A stretch of 64,000 nucleotides of DNA from Brevundimonas sp. UBA4553. Lineage in GTDB: Bacteria > Pseudomonadota > Alphaproteobacteria > Caulobacterales > Caulobacteraceae. The stretch is taken from contig NZ_DGLD01000010.1 in assembly GCF_002387245.1 (NCBI RefSeq), forward strand, positions 62,001-126,000. Direction: 5' to 3'. A model generated the notes under the pieces. It searched no databases, was not told where the DNA came from, and saw only the letters and a list, made by a program, of their open reading frames with translations. Below, one piece after another: positions 1 through 8,798 of this stretch; position 1 is the first letter of the stretch; each line of letters starts with the position of its first letter. The position numbers and the translations under genes were made by a program.

Positions 1-170
1 GCGGCGTCCAGCAGGGCGTCCAGCCCGTCGGCCTCGCGCAGAAGGGCGGCCGCGCGCGGGTCCGCCGCTATCAAGGCGCGCGCCGCCTCGCGCTCGGCCT
101 CGGGCCAGCGCCGCAGATCGCCGCCATAGGCGTCGGCCAGATAGTCAAAACGCTCGTACGTCATCGTCAT
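1..170 (-). CDS. Partial protein downstream of ECF sigma factor (possible anti-sigma partner)
   Basis: The first 56 or so residues of a minus-strand gene are visible; the rest lies outside the window. It starts at the ATG ending at 170, and a second in-frame ATG lies two codons on. The peptide opens MTMTYERFDYLADAYGG and is rich in Glu, Ala, Arg and Asp. It begins 16 bases after the stop of the ECF sigma factor gene, so the two are very likely co-transcribed. A gene in that position is often an anti-sigma factor, but no zinc-binding or membrane part can be seen in this fragment. The role is therefore inferred from context only. Confidence 0.6.
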   Translation of the reverse strand, partial: MTMTYERFDYLADAYGGDLRRWPEAEREAARALIAADPRAAALLREADGLDALLDA

Positions 171-186
171 GGTTCCAGCCCCCGCC

Positions 187-759
187 TTACCCATTCGCCG
201 CTCTCACCGCATTGGGCGCCATATCGGCCAGCGCCGCCCGCAACGCCCGCCGTCCACGCGACAGCAGGCTCTCCAGGGCCTCGACGCTGACGTTCATCAG
301 CCCCGCCGCCTCGATGTTTCCCAGTTCCTGATAGTGACACAGGACGATGGCTTCGCGCTGCCGCTCGGGCAGCCTGGACAGCGCCGCCTCGACCCGCGCC
401 CCGGTCTCCATGGCCAGCAGGCCCCGGTCCGGGGCCGGCCCGTCGTCGGGCCGATCCGGCGGCGTCTCCGTCGCGATCTCGCGCCGACGCCGCAGCCGGT
501 CGTAGCAGAGGTTCAGTCCCACCCGGTGCAGCCAGGTGTCGAACTTGGCCTGGCCCGGCGTCCAGCGCGGCGCCTGTCGCCAGGCTCTCAGCATCGCTTC
601 CTGCGCCACGTCCTCAGCCTCCGTCGCGTCGCCCAGCATCCGCTGCGCCAGCGTCAGCATGCGCGGCAGCTTGCGAGCGACCATGGCCTGGATCGCCGCG
701 GGGTCGCCCTGACCCACGCGCCGCACCAGATCCTCGTCGGGGTCGGCGATCTTCGCCAA
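187..759 (-). CDS. ECF-type RNA polymerase sigma factor
   Basis: This is a 190-aa sigma-70 family protein of the extracytoplasmic function class. Region 2 spans about residues 10-93, with the acidic stretch GDATEAEDVAQEAMLRAW and the FDTWLHRVGLN segment. Region 4 spans about 121-175, with LPERQREAIVLCHYQ followed by a helix-turn-helix ending LLSRGRRALR. Length and two-domain layout are typical. The start appears to be TTG at 759, preceded by an AGAGG-like site; no ATG exists early in the frame. It is followed after 16 bases by a small partial gene and preceded by a secreted EF-hand protein gene. It probably directs a small stress regulon, but the signal is not visible. Confidence 0.9.
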   Translation of the reverse strand: MAKIADPDEDLVRRVGQGDPAAIQAMVARKLPRMLTLAQRMLGDATEAEDVAQEAMLRAWRQAPRWTPGQAKFDTWLHRVGLNLCYDRLRRRREIATETPPDRPDDGPAPDRGLLAMETGARVEAALSRLPERQREAIVLCHYQELGNIEAAGLMNVSVEALESLLSRGRRALRAALADMAPNAVRAANG

Positions 760-822
760 GCCAGCCTCTTTCGCCGTTCACGAAACGGGCCGACGGTCCA
801 GCCGCCTTCCCCGACATCTTCC

Positions 823-1455
823 TTACTCCGAAGCGGGCGTCGAAGGCGACGCCGCAGCGGCCGGCGTCGCCTGGCGGCGCTCCTGACGCTTCTGGCGCAT
901 CTCGGCGCGGCGCGCCTCCATGCCCGCGCGGCGTTCCTCACCCGTCAGCGTCCCGTCGCGGTTGGCGTCCAGACGCGTGAAGGCCTCGGTCGCCTTCTGC
1001 TCGGCTTCGGCGATGACGATGGGCGCGCGGCCCTCGCCGCTCCGACCGATGCGCGCGACGCCCCGATGCATCCCGCCGCGATGGCCGCGACCGGCGCGCT
1101 GTTCAGCCCGCTGGCCGCCTTGGCCTTGCGCGCGCGGCGCGTCGAACTCGGCGCGGCTGATCGAGCCGTCCTTGTTCGCGTCCAGACGGTCGAACATGGC
1201 GGTGCGGCGTTCGGCCCGCTTGGCCTGGCCGGCGGCGCGCATTTCCTCGGCCGTGACCGTGCCGTCCTGATTGGCGTCGGCGGCGCGCAGGCGCTCGACC
1301 CGGCGCGCGACGAAGTCGGCCTGCGTCACCGGCTGGGCCATGGCGGCCCGCGCCTGACGTTGCGGCCCGGCCGGCGCTGCGGTCTGGGCTGCGGCCACGC
1401 CGCCAAAGGCGGTCAGAAAGGCGATAGCGGCGACGCCGCCTAGGGTCTTGTTCAT
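823..1455 (-). CDS. Secreted EF-hand calcium-binding protein
   Basis: The 210-aa protein has an N-terminal signal peptide (residues 1-23, ending GGVAAAQ). It has three EF-hand loops of the DxNxDG type at about residues 60-71 (DANQDGTVTAEE), 92-103 (DANKDGSISRAE) and 163-174 (DANRDGTLTGEE). The segments between are rich in Arg, Gln and Ala. It should be exported and bind calcium or a related cation in the periplasm. It lies 63 bases upstream of the ECF sigma factor on the same strand and 65 bases after glnE, so it could be read from either side's promoter. Similar Ala/Arg-rich EF-hand proteins are common in Caulobacterales; none has a role that can be assigned here. Confidence 0.85.
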   Translation of the reverse strand: MNKTLGGVAAIAFLTAFGGVAAAQTAAPAGPQRQARAAMAQPVTQADFVARRVERLRAADANQDGTVTAEEMRAAGQAKRAERRTAMFDRLDANKDGSISRAEFDAPRAQGQGGQRAEQRAGRGHRGGMHRGVARIGRSGEGRAPIVIAEAEQKATEAFTRLDANRDGTLTGEERRAGMEARRAEMRQKRQERRQATPAAAASPSTPASE

Positions 1456-1520
1456 CTCGAATGGTCTCCACGGGCCGAAGCCCGAAAAACTCCCTGTCGA
1501 GAAATGGAACGCCGCCCGGA

Positions 1521-4418
1521 TCAGTTTCCGTCGCGAGGAGAATCCAGACCGCCCGGCAGCGCGTCTTCAAAGGCCCGCCGCGCCCTTTGGCGCAAGTCGG
1601 TCAACCGCGCCTTCAGGGTCTCGAAGTCCGACGCCCCCACCGTCGCCGCCAGCCGCCGCTGGAAGCCCGCCGGCTCCGCGTCGGGGTCGCCGCGTCCGTC
1701 AAAGGCGCAGGCCATCAGTTGCCCCAGCTGCTGATGCGTCCGCCAGGTCTCGGCCAGGACGGAGTCCGCCTTCAGCGCCTCCAGCGTCGAAACGGTCAGC
1801 GCCTCGCCCGCCGCCGCCGCGCACAGCTGGCGATACTGGGCGACAAACTCGGCGTCCACCTGCGCCCCCGCCGACAGCTTCAGGTCCCAGAACCCCTTCG
1901 GCCGCCGCTCGCGATCCATCAGGTCGCGCATGGCCCGCACGTCGCGCGCCACGTCCACGCCCGGTCGCGGTCGCCGCAGCGCCGCCTCCAGCGTCGCCTC
2001 GACCCGCGCGCCGAAGGCCGCGTCGCTGGCCCAGACCAGCCGCCCGCGCGTCAGGGCCATGAACTCCCAGGTCTCGGCCTCCGTGGCGTAATATTCCTCC
2101 AGCGCCTCCAGCCGCACCGACACCGGCCCCTTGGACCCGGTCGGCCGCAGCCGCATGTCCACCTCGTACAGCCCGCCCTCGGCGGTGTGGGCCGACAGGG
2201 CGGCGATCAACCTCTGGGTGAAGCGCCCGTAGAAAAGGTCCGCGCTCCAGCCCTTGCCCGCCGAGGCGGCCTCGGGCGCCGCGGCGTAAACCGTCATCAG
2301 ATCCAGATCCGACCCCGCCGTCATCTCGCGCGACCCGGCCTTGCCCAGGGCGACCACGGCGACCGCCCCCTCGAACGCACCCCCCATCCGCTCGGCCTCG
2401 GCCAGGGCCGCCGGCGCCAACCCCCGCATGCAGGCGTCGGCCAGCGAGGTGTTGGTCAACCCGGCCTGCTCGGCTGTGGTCCGGCCGGTGACGACATGCA
2501 TGCCGATGCGGAACACCTGCTCGCGATGCAGGCGGCGCACGGCGTTCATGGCCCCTTCGAAGTCACCGGCTTCCTGCGCCTCGCGCACCACCTGATCGGC
2601 CAGACCCGTATCGGTGCCCAGCGCCGTCAGGAAGCGGGCATCCAGCACCCCGTCCAGCGCCTGCGGCTGCCGCCCCAGGGCGCGCGCCAGACGCGGCGCA
2701 AAGGCCATGACCCCGACCACCAGGTCGAACAGCCCCGGCTGGTTCAGGAACAGGGCCTGCACCTGAACTCCGGCGCTCAGCCCGGAAAAGAACACGGCGA
2801 ACCGCCGGAAGGCCGCGTCCGGCGCCCCCGTCTTCGCCACCGCCGTCAGCAGTTGCGGGGCCAGTCGCGTGAACAGCTCGCGTCCCCGCGCCGTCCGCGT
2901 CGCCGGAATGCGGCCGTGGTGCCAGCTGCGGATCGTGTCCGACACGGTCGCCGGCTCGGAGAAGCCCATCCGCTTCAGGGTCTCCAGCGTGCCCGGATCG
3001 TTCTCGACGCCGGTGAAGACCAGACTGCCATAGGGCGACGACAGCTCCTCGCCCCCCTCGAACAATTCGCCATAGCGCTGGTTGACCCCGACCAGCAGGG
3101 CCTCGACCGCCGCATCGAACGCAGACAGGTCCCCTTCTCCCGCCAGCGCCGCGACATCGGCCCGGCGCTCGGGATCGACCGGCAGGACGTGGCTCTGCTC
3201 GTCGGCCAGCATCTGCACCCGGTGTTCCAGACCGCGCAGCTCGACATAGGCGGCGGCCAATTCGTCGCGCGCTTCGACCGCCACATGGCCGCGCTCGGTC
3301 AGGGCGCCCAGCGCCTCCAACGTCCGCGACGAGCGCAGGCCCGGATCGCGTCCGCCCAGGATCAACTGCTGGGTCTGGACGTAGAATTCAATCTCGCGAA
3401 TGCCGCCACGGCCCAGCTTCAGATTGGCGCCCGCGGCCTCCAGCCCCTCGCCGGTCTTGTGGACGTGGATTTGCTTCTTGATCGACTGGATGTCGAGCAC
3501 CGCCTGATAGTCCAGACTGCGACGCCAGACGAAGGGGATCAGGGCCTTCAGGAATTCCGCGCCCTCGGCCGCATCCCCGGCGCAGACCCGCGCCTTGATG
3601 AAGGCCGCCCGCTCCCAGTTCTGACCCACGGATTCGTAATAGGCCAGCGCCATGGGCGCCGCGACCACCGGCGGAGTCGAGGACGGATCGGGCCGCAACC
3701 GCAGATCGACCCGGAAGACATAGCCGTCCGCCGTCCGTTCGCTCAGCAGGGTCGCCAGACCCTGGGCCAGCCGATTGACGAAACCCTGCGCCTCCACCCC
3801 CTCGCCCAAGGCGCTCTCCAGCGTCTCCGGCTCGAAGAAGAGCGACAGATCGATATCCGACGAATAGTTCAGTTCGAACGCCCCGCCCTTGCCCATGGCC
3901 AGGACGAACAGGCCAGGGACCGGACCGCGCGGATCGTCCGCCGTCGAGGTCAGCTTGCCGCGCCGCCGCTGGTCATGCGCCAGACACCGCAGGGCCGCCT
4001 GGGTCGTGGCGTCCGCGAACCGCGACAGAGCGCCCGTCACCGCGTCCAGGTCCCAGACCCCGCCGAGATCGCACAGGGCGGTCAGCAGATGCAGTTCAGC
4101 CTTCAGCCAGCGCAACGGCGCCCTGGCCTCATCCGCCGGTCCATCGATGGCTTGGGTCGCGGTCAGAATCTCGGCCAGCCGCGTCTCGGGCGACGTTTCC
4201 AGGATCTGCCGCAGCCGTTCGGGCCAGCGCCGCGCCAGTCCGGCCAGATAGGGCGAGGCCGCAAACACCGGCTCCAGCGCCTCCCAGGCTCCAACCAGCG
4301 TCGCGCGCCAGCCGTACTCGTCCGCCGCCTCCGCCAGCCGCTCGTGGATACGCCGGGCGGCTTCGACGTCGCGCAAGGGCCCGCATGGCCTCAACTGCGC
4401 GCCCAGCGCCCCGTTCAT
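1521..4418 (-). CDS. glnE: Bifunctional glutamine synthetase adenylyltransferase / adenylyl-removing enzyme
   Basis: This 965-aa protein has the two-nucleotidyltransferase architecture of GlnE. The N-terminal catalytic half carries YSSDIDLSLFF near residue 185-195, in the context LAMGKGGAFELNYSSD. The C-terminal half carries GSDLDLMTVY near residue 700, in the context ALGKAGSREMTAGSD. In the family, one half adenylylates and the other deadenylylates glutamine synthetase in response to PII protein, so it tunes nitrogen assimilation. Length is normal for the family. The ATG overlaps the stop of the preceding histidine kinase gene (TGATG), which implies translational coupling. That pairing with a two-component system is a recurrent alphaproteobacterial arrangement. 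Confidence 0.96.
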   Translation of the reverse strand: MNGALGAQLRPCGPLRDVEAARRIHERLAEAADEYGWRATLVGAWEALEPVFAASPYLAGLARRWPERLRQILETSPETRLAEILTATQAIDGPADEARAPLRWLKAELHLLTALCDLGGVWDLDAVTGALSRFADATTQAALRCLAHDQRRRGKLTSTADDPRGPVPGLFVLAMGKGGAFELNYSSDIDLSLFFEPETLESALGEGVEAQGFVNRLAQGLATLLSERTADGYVFRVDLRLRPDPSSTPPVVAAPMALAYYESVGQNWERAAFIKARVCAGDAAEGAEFLKALIPFVWRRSLDYQAVLDIQSIKKQIHVHKTGEGLEAAGANLKLGRGGIREIEFYVQTQQLILGGRDPGLRSSRTLEALGALTERGHVAVEARDELAAAYVELRGLEHRVQMLADEQSHVLPVDPERRADVAALAGEGDLSAFDAAVEALLVGVNQRYGELFEGGEELSSPYGSLVFTGVENDPGTLETLKRMGFSEPATVSDTIRSWHHGRIPATRTARGRELFTRLAPQLLTAVAKTGAPDAAFRRFAVFFSGLSAGVQVQALFLNQPGLFDLVVGVMAFAPRLARALGRQPQALDGVLDARFLTALGTDTGLADQVVREAQEAGDFEGAMNAVRRLHREQVFRIGMHVVTGRTTAEQAGLTNTSLADACMRGLAPAALAEAERMGGAFEGAVAVVALGKAGSREMTAGSDLDLMTVYAAAPEAASAGKGWSADLFYGRFTQRLIAALSAHTAEGGLYEVDMRLRPTGSKGPVSVRLEALEEYYATEAETWEFMALTRGRLVWASDAAFGARVEATLEAALRRPRPGVDVARDVRAMRDLMDRERRPKGFWDLKLSAGAQVDAEFVAQYRQLCAAAAGEALTVSTLEALKADSVLAETWRTHQQLGQLMACAFDGRGDPDAEPAGFQRRLAATVGASDFETLKARLTDLRQRARRAFEDALPGGLDSPRDGN

Positions 4419-5833
4419 CAGGCCGCCCCGCTCGCCGGCGGCAGGACCAGCGCCACCCGCAGACCCGGCCCCTGCCCGCCATAGGCACCCGGCCCTTCAT
4501 CCAGTTGCACCCGGCCGCCGTGCGCCTCGGCCACCGCCGTCACCAGCGACAGACCCAGGCCCGAGCCCGGCTCGGTGCGGCTGTTGTCCAGCCGCACGAA
4601 GCGTTGCAGCACCCGCTCGCGGTCCTTGTCCGGCACGCCCGGCCCGGTGTCGGTGACCGAAAACTCGATCTCGCCCGACGAGCGCCGCCGCGCTCGGAAC
4701 TTCACCGCCCCGCCCTCAGGGGTGTATTTGATGGCGTTGTCGATGATGTTGGCCAGGGCCTGGGCCAGGAAGGGCTGGTTGCCCTCGACCATCAACCCTC
4801 TCTCGATCTCGGCCGAGAACTCCAATCCCTTGTCCTCGCCCGACGGTTCGTAAAGCTCGGCCATGTCTGTCGCCAGCTCGGCGGCGTCGAACACCTTGGG
4901 ATCGGGCGCCCCGCCCGCCTGCAGCCGGGCGATGGCCAGAACCGTGTTGAAGGTCTTCAGCAACAGGTCGGCCTCGTCCAGGGCGACGCCGAGCGCGTCC
5001 ACGCCGGACACCTTGCCCGCTTCGGCGTCGATCAACGCCACCTCCAGCTTGGCCCGCATCCGCGTCAGCGGCGAGCGCAGGTCGTGGGCGATGGCGTCCC
5101 CCGCGTGGCGGATCGAGGCCATAGAAGCCTCCAGCCGATCCAGCATGGTGTTCAGCCCCTGGCCCAGTTCGTCCAGTTCGTCGCCGGAATGGCGGATCGG
5201 CGCCCGCGCCTTCAGATCGCCCTCCTGCACCGCCGTGACCACGCGGTTCAGCCCGCCCATGGCCCGCTCCACGCCTCGGCTGATCCACAGCCCGCCGCCC
5301 ACGCCCAGCACCAGGACCATGATCATGGCTCCCCACAGGGCCTGGGTCAGCCGCGCCAGATAGGCTTCGATGTCGCCGATGTCCTCGCCGACGAACAACT
5401 GCTCGCCCCCCGACAGGGGCATCTCCACGCCGATGGCCTGGCGCTTGCGCACGCGCCCCTCCTCGTCGGTGTCGGTCAGTCGGAAGTCGTCCCAGCGCCC
5501 GCCCTGCACCGCCTCGCCTGGCTCCAGCGGCGAGGTCGAGATATTGCCGGTGATCGTCTGCCGATCCTTGTCCATCAGCAGATAGAGATAGGAGCCGCCC
5601 CGCAGCGTCCGGTCCACCAGCGCCTGGTTCAGGGCGTTGACGCCCCGCGTGCGATAGACCGCCGTCAGAGCCTCGACCTCGTTGCGCACCCCCGCCTCGG
5701 CCCGCGCCCGCGCCTCGGACGCCGAAGCGACATAGACATAGGCCAGCACAGCGCTGGCCGTGGCCACGAACAGCGCCAGAAACAGCAGCGTCAGCCGAAA
5801 CGGCGTCCGCCGGAAGAGAGAGGGGAGTTTCAC
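4418..5833 (-). CDS. Membrane sensor histidine kinase (HAMP, HisKA, HATPase)
   Basis: The 471-aa kinase has transmembrane helices at about residues 13-33 and 165-187 flanking a periplasmic sensor domain of about 130 residues. A HAMP linker follows (about 184-240). The phospho-acceptor is His250 in the motif AIAHDLRSPLTRMR, and the C-terminal ATPase domain carries the N-box ALANIIDNAIKYTPEGG and glycine-rich GSGLGLSLV. It lies 21 bases downstream of the response regulator gene, its obvious partner, and overlaps glnE by one base. The sensed signal is unknown; the neighbouring periplasmic protease suggests envelope state, but this is inference. Confidence 0.93.
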   Translation of the reverse strand: MKLPSLFRRTPFRLTLLFLALFVATASAVLAYVYVASASEARARAEAGVRNEVEALTAVYRTRGVNALNQALVDRTLRGGSYLYLLMDKDRQTITGNISTSPLEPGEAVQGGRWDDFRLTDTDEEGRVRKRQAIGVEMPLSGGEQLFVGEDIGDIEAYLARLTQALWGAMIMVLVLGVGGGLWISRGVERAMGGLNRVVTAVQEGDLKARAPIRHSGDELDELGQGLNTMLDRLEASMASIRHAGDAIAHDLRSPLTRMRAKLEVALIDAEAGKVSGVDALGVALDEADLLLKTFNTVLAIARLQAGGAPDPKVFDAAELATDMAELYEPSGEDKGLEFSAEIERGLMVEGNQPFLAQALANIIDNAIKYTPEGGAVKFRARRRSSGEIEFSVTDTGPGVPDKDRERVLQRFVRLDNSRTEPGSGLGLSLVTAVAEAHGGRVQLDEGPGAYGGQGPGLRVALVLPPASGAA

Positions 5834-5854
5834 GTCAGGCGCGCAGCCAGAGGC

Positions 5855-6526
5855 TTACGCCTCCAGCCGATATCCCGCGCCGCGCACGGTCTGCAGCATG
5901 GCCTTGTCGAAGCCCTTGTCGATCTTGGAGCGCAGGCGGCTGATGTGGACGTCGATGACGTTGGTCTGGGGGTCGAAGTGGTATTCCCACACCTTCTCGA
6001 GCAGCATGGTGCGCGTCACCGACTGGCCAGCGTGGCGCATCAGGAACTCCAGCAGCTGGAACTCGCGCGGCTGCAGGTCGATCTCGGTCGTTCCGCGATG
6101 CACGGTGCGGCCGATCAGGTTCATCTCCAAGTCGCCGACCTTGAGCACGGTCTGCACTCCGCCCGTCTCGCGACGACGGGCCAGGGCCTCGACCCGCGCG
6201 ATCAGCTCGGCGAAGGCGTAGGGTTTCACAAGGTAGTCGTCGGCGCCGGCCTTCAGGCCCGTCACCCGGTCCTCGACTTCGCCGAGCGCCGACAGGAACA
6301 GGACCGGCGTCTGATCGCCGCCCTTGCGCACCGTCTCGACCATGCCGACGCCGTCCAGACGCGGCATCATGCGGTCCACGACATAGACGTCGTAGCCGCC
6401 CTTCTGCGACTCAAGCAGGCCGAAGGCGCCGTCCACGGCGTGCGTCACCTCGTGCCCGGCCTCGCTCAGGCCTCGCACCATCGCGGTCGCCGCCTCGGCA
6501 TCGTCCTCGACCACCAGAATACGCAT
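5855..6526 (-). CDS. OmpR/PhoB-family response regulator
   Basis: This is a 223-aa two-domain response regulator. The receiver domain (residues 1-115) has the acidic pocket ED at 7-9, phospho-acceptor Asp51 in VVDRMMPRLDG, and Lys in the YLVKPY motif. The winged-helix DNA-binding domain (about 125-223) has the usual LQPREFQLLEFLMRHAG and TVRGAGYRLEA segments. It is the first gene of the regulator-kinase-glnE transcription unit. It begins just after a strong intrinsic terminator that closes the upstream degP gene. A GGAGGGGCCC stretch directly upstream of the ATG serves as ribosome binding site. Confidence 0.94.
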   Translation of the reverse strand: MRILVVEDDAEAATAMVRGLSEAGHEVTHAVDGAFGLLESQKGGYDVYVVDRMMPRLDGVGMVETVRKGGDQTPVLFLSALGEVEDRVTGLKAGADDYLVKPYAFAELIARVEALARRRETGGVQTVLKVGDLEMNLIGRTVHRGTTEIDLQPREFQLLEFLMRHAGQSVTRTMLLEKVWEYHFDPQTNVIDVHISRLRSKIDKGFDKAMLQTVRGAGYRLEA

Positions 6527-6538
6527 GGGCCCCTCCAG

Positions 6539-6576
6539 AAAAAGATTCGGCGGCGATGTTAGCGCATCGCCGCCGA
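6539..6576 (-). terminator. Intrinsic terminator after degP
   Basis: On the minus strand an 11-bp perfect stem (arms 6549-6559 and 6566-6576, six-base loop) is followed four bases later by a run of Ts. It lies between the degP stop and the response regulator start. It should end degP transcription, leaving the two-component unit to its own promoter or to read-through. Confidence 0.85.
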
Positions 6577-6592
6577 TCTCGTGAGTTACGCC

Positions 6593-8158
6593 TTATTCAG
6601 ACTTGGCGAAGGGCAAGACGATCGGTGCATTGCCGCCGGGGGTTCGCACCAGCAGCAACACTCCGGGCCGCCGCGCCGCTCGCACCGCCTCGACCGCATC
6701 CCGCAGATCCTTGACCGAGGTCAGGTTGCGGCCGTTGGCCTGCACGATCACCATCCCCGGCTGGAAACGCAGGCGGCCAGCCTCGGAGCGAGCCTCCACC
6801 GCCGTCACCACCACGCCACGCGCGCTCTCAGGCAGGTCATAGCGACTGCGCAGGGCGGCGCTGATCGGCGCCACCGTCAGACCTTCGACCTTTTCCCCCG
6901 CCACGGCGGCCGGGGCGTCCGGCGTCGCCTCGTCGCCGCCTTCGACCTCCGCCGCGCCGAGATTGGCCGGGCGGGTGCCTGCGCGCAGGGTGATCGTCTG
7001 GCGACGACCTTCACGCAGCAGTTCCAGACGCAGGGTTTCGCCTGGCTGGACCGCTCCGACCGCGCGCGTCAGCTCATTGCTGCCCTCGATGGGGCGCCCG
7101 TTCAGGCTGACGACCACGTCGCCCGCCTGCAGACCGCCCTGATCGCCCGGCGCGCCGGCCGTCACGTCGGTGATGTAGGCGCCCTTGGTGTTCTCGGGCA
7201 GGCCCAGGCTCTCGCGGTATTCGTTGGTCAGATTGCCGATCGTCACGCCCAGATAGCCGCGCTCGATCTTCTCGCCGCGCATCAGCCGATCCGTCGTCTC
7301 CTTGGCGATTCCGGCCGGGATGGCGAAGCCGATGCCGACCGATCCGCCGGTGGGCGAGAAGATCGCCGTGTTCACGCCGATCACCCGACCATAGATGTCA
7401 AAGGTCGGCCCGCCCGAGTTGCCCCGGTTGATCGCCGCGTCGATCTGGATGAAGTCGGTATAGGGGTTTTCGTTACCGCCGATATCGCGCGCCTTGGCCG
7501 AAACGATGCCCGCCGTGGCGGTGCCGCCCAGACCGAAGGGGTTGCCGACCGCGATGACCCAGTCGCCGACACGCGGCTCGGCCTTGTCCTCGAACGAGAC
7601 GAAGGGGAAGGTCGAACCTTCCACCTTGATCACCGCCAGATCGGTCAGGGGATCGCGACCGATCAGACGCGCCTTCAGCTCACGACCGTCGCTCAGCTTG
7701 ACGTTGATCTCCTCGGCGTTCTCGACGACATGGTTGTTGGTGACGATGAAGCCGTCGGCCGAGATGAAGAAACCGGATCCCGTGCCCAGGGCCGTGGTCG
7801 AGTTGTCGTCCTCGCCCTCTTCACCCGAGCCGCCGCCGCGCGGCTGGCCGGGGATGGGCACGGCGCCGAAGCCGGGAATCTGCAGCACGCCGGCCGGGCG
7901 CTGGACCCGCGTCTTGACGTCGATCTGCACCACGGCGGGCGCGACCTGCTGGAAGATGTCGGCGAAGCTCAGCGGCGCGCCCTGCGGAGGCGCAAAGGCC
8001 AGACCCGCCGCCCCGGCCGAGGGAACCAGCTGTCCGACGGCCTGCGCCGCAGGCGCGGCGTGCGCGCCCGGCCAGCTGATGACCCCGCCCGCCGTCGCGG
8101 CGGCGGCGAAGGTCAGGCCGACCGCGGCCCCCAGAATGAACTCCTTGCGCTTCAGCAT
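6593..8158 (-). CDS. degP: DegP/HtrA-type periplasmic serine protease (Do family)
   Basis: The 521-aa protein has an N-terminal hydrophobic export signal (about residues 7-35). A trypsin-like protease domain follows with catalytic triad His143 (TNNHVV), Asp173 (LTDLAVIK) and Ser248 (GNSGGP), then two PDZ domains (about 300-390 and 425-515). This is the layout of periplasmic Do proteases, which degrade or chaperone misfolded envelope proteins. An acidic Gly/Glu insert at about 107-121 lies in the LA-loop region. The gene sits between the cytochrome c maturation operon and a two-component system, as in many alphaproteobacteria. A strong terminator follows it. Confidence 0.95.
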   Translation of the reverse strand: MLKRKEFILGAAVGLTFAAAATAGGVISWPGAHAAPAAQAVGQLVPSAGAAGLAFAPPQGAPLSFADIFQQVAPAVVQIDVKTRVQRPAGVLQIPGFGAVPIPGQPRGGGSGEEGEDDNSTTALGTGSGFFISADGFIVTNNHVVENAEEINVKLSDGRELKARLIGRDPLTDLAVIKVEGSTFPFVSFEDKAEPRVGDWVIAVGNPFGLGGTATAGIVSAKARDIGGNENPYTDFIQIDAAINRGNSGGPTFDIYGRVIGVNTAIFSPTGGSVGIGFAIPAGIAKETTDRLMRGEKIERGYLGVTIGNLTNEYRESLGLPENTKGAYITDVTAGAPGDQGGLQAGDVVVSLNGRPIEGSNELTRAVGAVQPGETLRLELLREGRRQTITLRAGTRPANLGAAEVEGGDEATPDAPAAVAGEKVEGLTVAPISAALRSRYDLPESARGVVVTAVEARSEAGRLRFQPGMVIVQANGRNLTSVKDLRDAVEAVRAARRPGVLLLVRTPGGNAPIVLPFAKSE

Positions 8159-8294
8159 CGTCGTCCTTGCAGTCCTGAAAGCCGGAGCTCCAAAAGCTCC
8201 GTTCGCCCATGGATATAGGGGCTTATGGCCAAAGCCAATGCACGCCCTCGCGATGGTTGGTCCTGATCCGCGTTCGCCGTGAGGCGCGCTTGCG

Positions 8295-8798
8295 TCAGGA
8301 TCGCGGCGAAACGCTCTCGCTTTCGTCAGGTTCGGCGGTCAGTTGCGCCAGCGCCTGTTCTTCCTCGGGCGTCAGGGGCGGCGCCTCGGCCCGTTTCCGT
8401 CGCGAACGCCAGACGAAGACCGTCCCCGCCCCCAGCACCAGGGCGAACGGTCCGAACCACAGCAGCCAGGTCCCCGCCCGCACCGGCGGCTGGAACAGGA
8501 CGTAGTCGCCGTAGCGCCGCACCAGATCGGCGCGCACCGCCGCGTCGCTCTTGCCGGCCGCGATCTCTTCGCGGACCAGGCGGCGCATGTCGGCGGCGAT
8601 GCCCGCCGGGCTGTCGGCGATGGATTCGTGCTGGCAGACCACGCAGCGGATGTCGCCGAACAGGGCCCGCGCCCGCGCCTCCTGGCCTGCGTCCGGCAGG
8701 GGTCGATCCGGCGCCGGGGGCGGTTCAGCCAAAACCATGCTCGGGGCCGCGCCCGCCATCAGGCTCAGCGCCCCCGCCAAGGCCGCAAGGCGTCTCAT
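8295..8798 (-). CDS. ccmH: Cytochrome c maturation protein CcmH (CycL)
   Basis: This 167-aa protein has a signal peptide (residues 1-24), the redox motif RCVVCQ (Cys52 and Cys55), and a single C-terminal membrane helix at about residues 110-130. CcmH-type thioredox proteins act in the periplasm to keep apocytochrome c cysteines reduced for heme attachment. The ATG at 8798 overlaps the ccmF stop by four bases (ATGA). It is the last gene of the ccmI-ccmE-ccmF-ccmH unit. No ccmG thioredoxin gene lies between ccmF and ccmH here. Confidence 0.95.
   Translation of the reverse strand: MRRLAALAGALSLMAGAAPSMVLAEPPPAPDRPLPDAGQEARARALFGDIRCVVCQHESIADSPAGIAADMRRLVREEIAAGKSDAAVRADLVRRYGDYVLFQPPVRAGTWLLWFGPFALVLGAGTVFVWRSRRKRAEAPPLTPEEEQALAQLTAEPDESESVSPRS

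Noticed and set aside
1461..4484. A 1,007-codon plus-strand frame opposite glnE
   Set aside because: The opposite strand clearly encodes GlnE with both catalytic motifs. Long antisense frames are expected in GC-rich DNA, and this one is low-complexity and Gln/Arg/Pro-rich.
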